Of a DNA stretch of 16,807 nucleotides, positions 16,201 to 16,807 are shown piece by piece. Both the position numbers and the translations under genes were made by a program. Origin of the DNA: an uncultured Fusobacterium sp. (GTDB lineage: Bacteria > Fusobacteriota > Fusobacteriia > Fusobacteriales > Fusobacteriaceae); the NCBI RefSeq assembly GCF_905200055.1, contig NZ_CAJKIS010000050.1, positions 1 through 16,807 of the forward strand, written 5' to 3'. How positions within the stretch are numbered: position 1 is the stretch's first letter; every line of letters starts with the position of its first letter. Below the pieces are notes generated by a model. That model was not told the DNA's origin. It saw only the letters and a program-made list of their open reading frames with translations, and ran no database searches.

Positions 16201-16725
16201 ATTTGCTCCTGCTCCACCAGTTACATTTATAGTATCTTTATTTGTGAAAGTAGCTTCTCCTTCTACTTTTCCAAAATTAACTCCATTTCCTCCAGATACA
16301 TTTATTATTCCTTGATTAATAAACTCTCCTTTTTTACCTTTTTCAACACCATCAAAATATATCCCATTTCCTCCAGATACATTTATTGTCCCATTATTTG
16401 TTACTATTCCTTGATTAATTGCTATTTTACTATTATTTCCTGTTAAATTTAAAGTTCCTTTATTTTCAAAAGTCGCTTTTTCTCCTTTTAATTGTATTCC
16501 TAAAGTATTTGACACTTCTACTTTATTAGTATTTGTAACTTTTCCATCTGTTATATATAACCATTTTCCTCTATTTATAGTTTGTTCTACATTATTTTCA
16601 TACTCTTTTCCACCATTTACTGATTGTGTTTTCCCATCATATCTGTCTAACTCATTAGCACTATATACTAAATTACTTCCAACTATCAATAGTGATAAAA
16701 TTAAAAGTTTTTTATTAACCCCCAT
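13201..16725 (-). CDS. Autotransporter with a second, porin-like C-terminal beta-barrel
   Basis: This 1174-residue protein has a signal peptide (about 1-23), then a passenger (24-440) of glycine- and asparagine-rich beta-helix-like repeats. A helical linker (441-516) holds FTDAMTQLSGGVHGYTVD, the motif normally found just before an autotransporter barrel. A first barrel-like region (about 517-816) ends in KVETGFKYKM, like the last strand of an autotransporter translocator. Unusually the chain continues with about 355 residues (820-1174) of alternating amphipathic strands with aromatic girdles, closing in IRPTIGISYNF with the C-terminal Phe typical of outer-membrane proteins; this part resembles OmpG/KdgM-type sugar porins. 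GGAGG precedes the ATG by five bases. It lies 29 bases after the upstream gene and 14 before the lyase. A role as surface binder plus oligosaccharide pore is inferred. One single larger barrel is the alternative reading. Confidence 0.8.
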   Translation of the reverse strand: MGVNKKLLILSLLIVGSNLVYSANELDRYDGKTQSVNGGKEYENNVEQTINRGKWLYITDGKVTNTNKVEVSNTLGIQLKGEKATFENKGTLNLTGNNSKIAINQGIVTNNGTINVSGGNGIYFDGVEKGKKGEFINQGIINVSGGNGVNFGKVEGEATFTNKDTINVTGGAGANVGKGNFNNDGTINVSGGKGLYITGGKVTNQGNIIINSGTGLQIKNGTKGEVINSGNILIKGGTGIDLAGGNFTNSGIIDAGINGVAIKSSTGTNNTLFLKDGNKIIGTVKGSTGVDVLAVEGGSTYENLAITGYDKIVSLKSENSTDDAIISNSNISLGFNQGTDNYINGNKELNGDKTGLTIKNSNLVVDLTNKTEGSSLVDTGNGKLTLDGNMKIAFNGSNGEKEFNISEILGDEIEASNAKFESSAMWNYITENGDLIAKKKSYTEAVGKSQLSDFGKVLEQNESIGGDFGKGLTLLGVLDTSQFTDAMTQLSGGVHGYTVDFAAINSRTLSNTIKNRELSKDKSRNKALNSYNQDVFYINNNHKIDGLMNVNYSEDGVLGITEKQIMTNGKLGLVYGGAKGKAKFGNGKHGKADMDNLYLGGYYAYDFTDKLTLVSNANFVYSHTNVTRNIKFAKDNQYLNYSYKSTYPVFGVGGGATLYYTPYNTMNNSVTLYGGIDWTKIVQGNINENSDMKENKDNQNLTIKNIPVDEQMYDSVVPHIGLSLANNGYIFNRKYRLGVNVDYETELGNIKNGKKLKLSALNTPHRVETTERENIVSYSLNGVLDLTEDFTIYGNYTKSNSDEYDAEKVETGFKYKMDRMSDLFVTGPLLGNIENNKLYSNRWTGVASFILDGEDDSDRSYYTEPIMGEEHSRGDYATSLKLKPKFTLSVRDKQTNWSYYFETYYMSNGIGIDLDKNERRKSETRLHGEARWSDQYSKGKYGFNIGYRNETTSAPTFSAYVGADRLKRGLHQFRFTPNFTYNLGNGFIFGGQTTGIIAYDYEGYRKGQTDFELENEYGITYNGLMPRWRFNVNYFREETWYDNDFKKIGRVKNTTTGAYEYVNVEGDRRYQSNQLRPRITYFFGNGGRVELTARIPLGNGYWYTSDDHGKKTAEKYDTRYGIKYYQQIAPGLTGMIGGEILTIKTKTTDHSSSNYGKETRDYSIRPTIGISYNF
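15946..16398 (-). repeat. Tandem beta-helix repeats in the autotransporter passenger
   Basis: Residues 110-260 hold seven copies of a 21-26 residue unit with the core N-x-G-x-I-x-V-S-G-G-x-G. The copies begin near residues 111, 137, 162, 183, 204, 228 and 249 (for example NNGTINVSGGNG, NQGIINVSGGNG and NDGTINVSGGKG). At DNA level the stretch CCTCCAGATACATTTAT recurs three times on the plus strand, around 16150, 16300 and 16370. Such regular short repeats are expected for rungs of a right-handed beta-helix and could change in number by slippage or recombination. Confidence 0.8.
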
Positions 16726-16754
16726 TATTTCCTCCGCATTTTAATATACAATAA

Positions 16755-16807
16755 TTAATCTTCCTTCATAAATCTATCATATGCTGTTTGTTGTATCTCT
16801 TTAGATC
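16755..16807 (-). CDS. 3' end of an unidentified upstream gene (partial)
   Basis: On the minus strand an open frame enters from the right edge and ends SKEIQQTAYDRFMKED followed by TAA at 16755-16757. It stops 29 bases before the autotransporter ATG, with the autotransporter ribosome site in the gap and no terminator hairpin. It is therefore likely the preceding gene of the same operon. Sixteen residues are too few to name a family. The only support for its being real is the open frame, the codon style and the spacing. Confidence 0.5.
   Translation of the reverse strand, partial: SKEIQQTAYDRFMKED

Noticed and set aside
1..16807. CRISPR arrays, tRNA or rRNA genes
   Set aside because: No regularly spaced direct repeats with unique spacers and no tRNA- or rRNA-like stretches were seen; the only regular repeats are in-frame protein repeats in the autotransporter passenger.

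Overview
The base composition (very AT-rich), the strong AGGAGG-type ribosome binding sites, a Gram-negative envelope (type V autotransporter and outer-membrane barrel sequences) and the protein flavour together suggest a member of the Fusobacteriota, probably a Fusobacterium. This assignment is inferred from style, not from a marker gene. All recognised genes lie on the minus strand, so transcription runs from the right edge towards the left edge.

The window reads as a locus for taking apart an acidic, uronate-containing polysaccharide, most likely hyaluronan or chondroitin. From right to left there are three transcription units. (1) An operon that begins outside the window: the 3' end of an unknown gene (16755-16807), a 1174-residue outer-membrane protein combining a beta-helical passenger, an autotransporter barrel and a second C-terminal porin-like barrel (13201-16725), a secreted family 8 polysaccharide lyase (10823-13186), and a cytoplasmic GH88 unsaturated glucuronyl hydrolase (9615-10805), closed by a hairpin terminator at 9543-9591. 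(2) A single gene for a membrane-spanning AraC-type regulator (7356-9500) with its own extended -10 promoter and terminator. (3) A six-gene operon, uxaC-uxuA-uxuB-dctP-dctQ-dctM (163-7109). It has a clear sigma-70 type promoter whose start region is covered by a perfect 18-bp palindrome, and it ends in a hairpin at 92-141.

Proposed flow: the lyase cuts the polymer outside the cell or in the periplasm into disaccharides carrying a 4,5-unsaturated uronate, and the porin-like barrel may admit the oligosaccharides. The GH88 enzyme splits the disaccharide in the cytoplasm. UxaC, UxuB and UxuA convert saturated glucuronate through fructuronate and mannonate to 2-keto-3-deoxygluconate (KDG), and the TRAP transporter brings in an acidic sugar. 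The enzymes for the unsaturated uronate branch (KduI/DhuI and KduD/DhuD types), KDG kinase, KDPG aldolase and a dedicated disaccharide importer are not in the window.

The most unusual item is the autotransporter with a second beta-barrel of about 355 residues fused after its own barrel, directly upstream of the lyase in the same operon. The left edge (1-91) carries two hairpins that do not look like terminators and may be the end of an IS200/IS605-type element. There is no gene-free stretch longer than 300 bases; the longest gap (7110-7355) holds the uxaC promoter and operator and the regulator's terminator.
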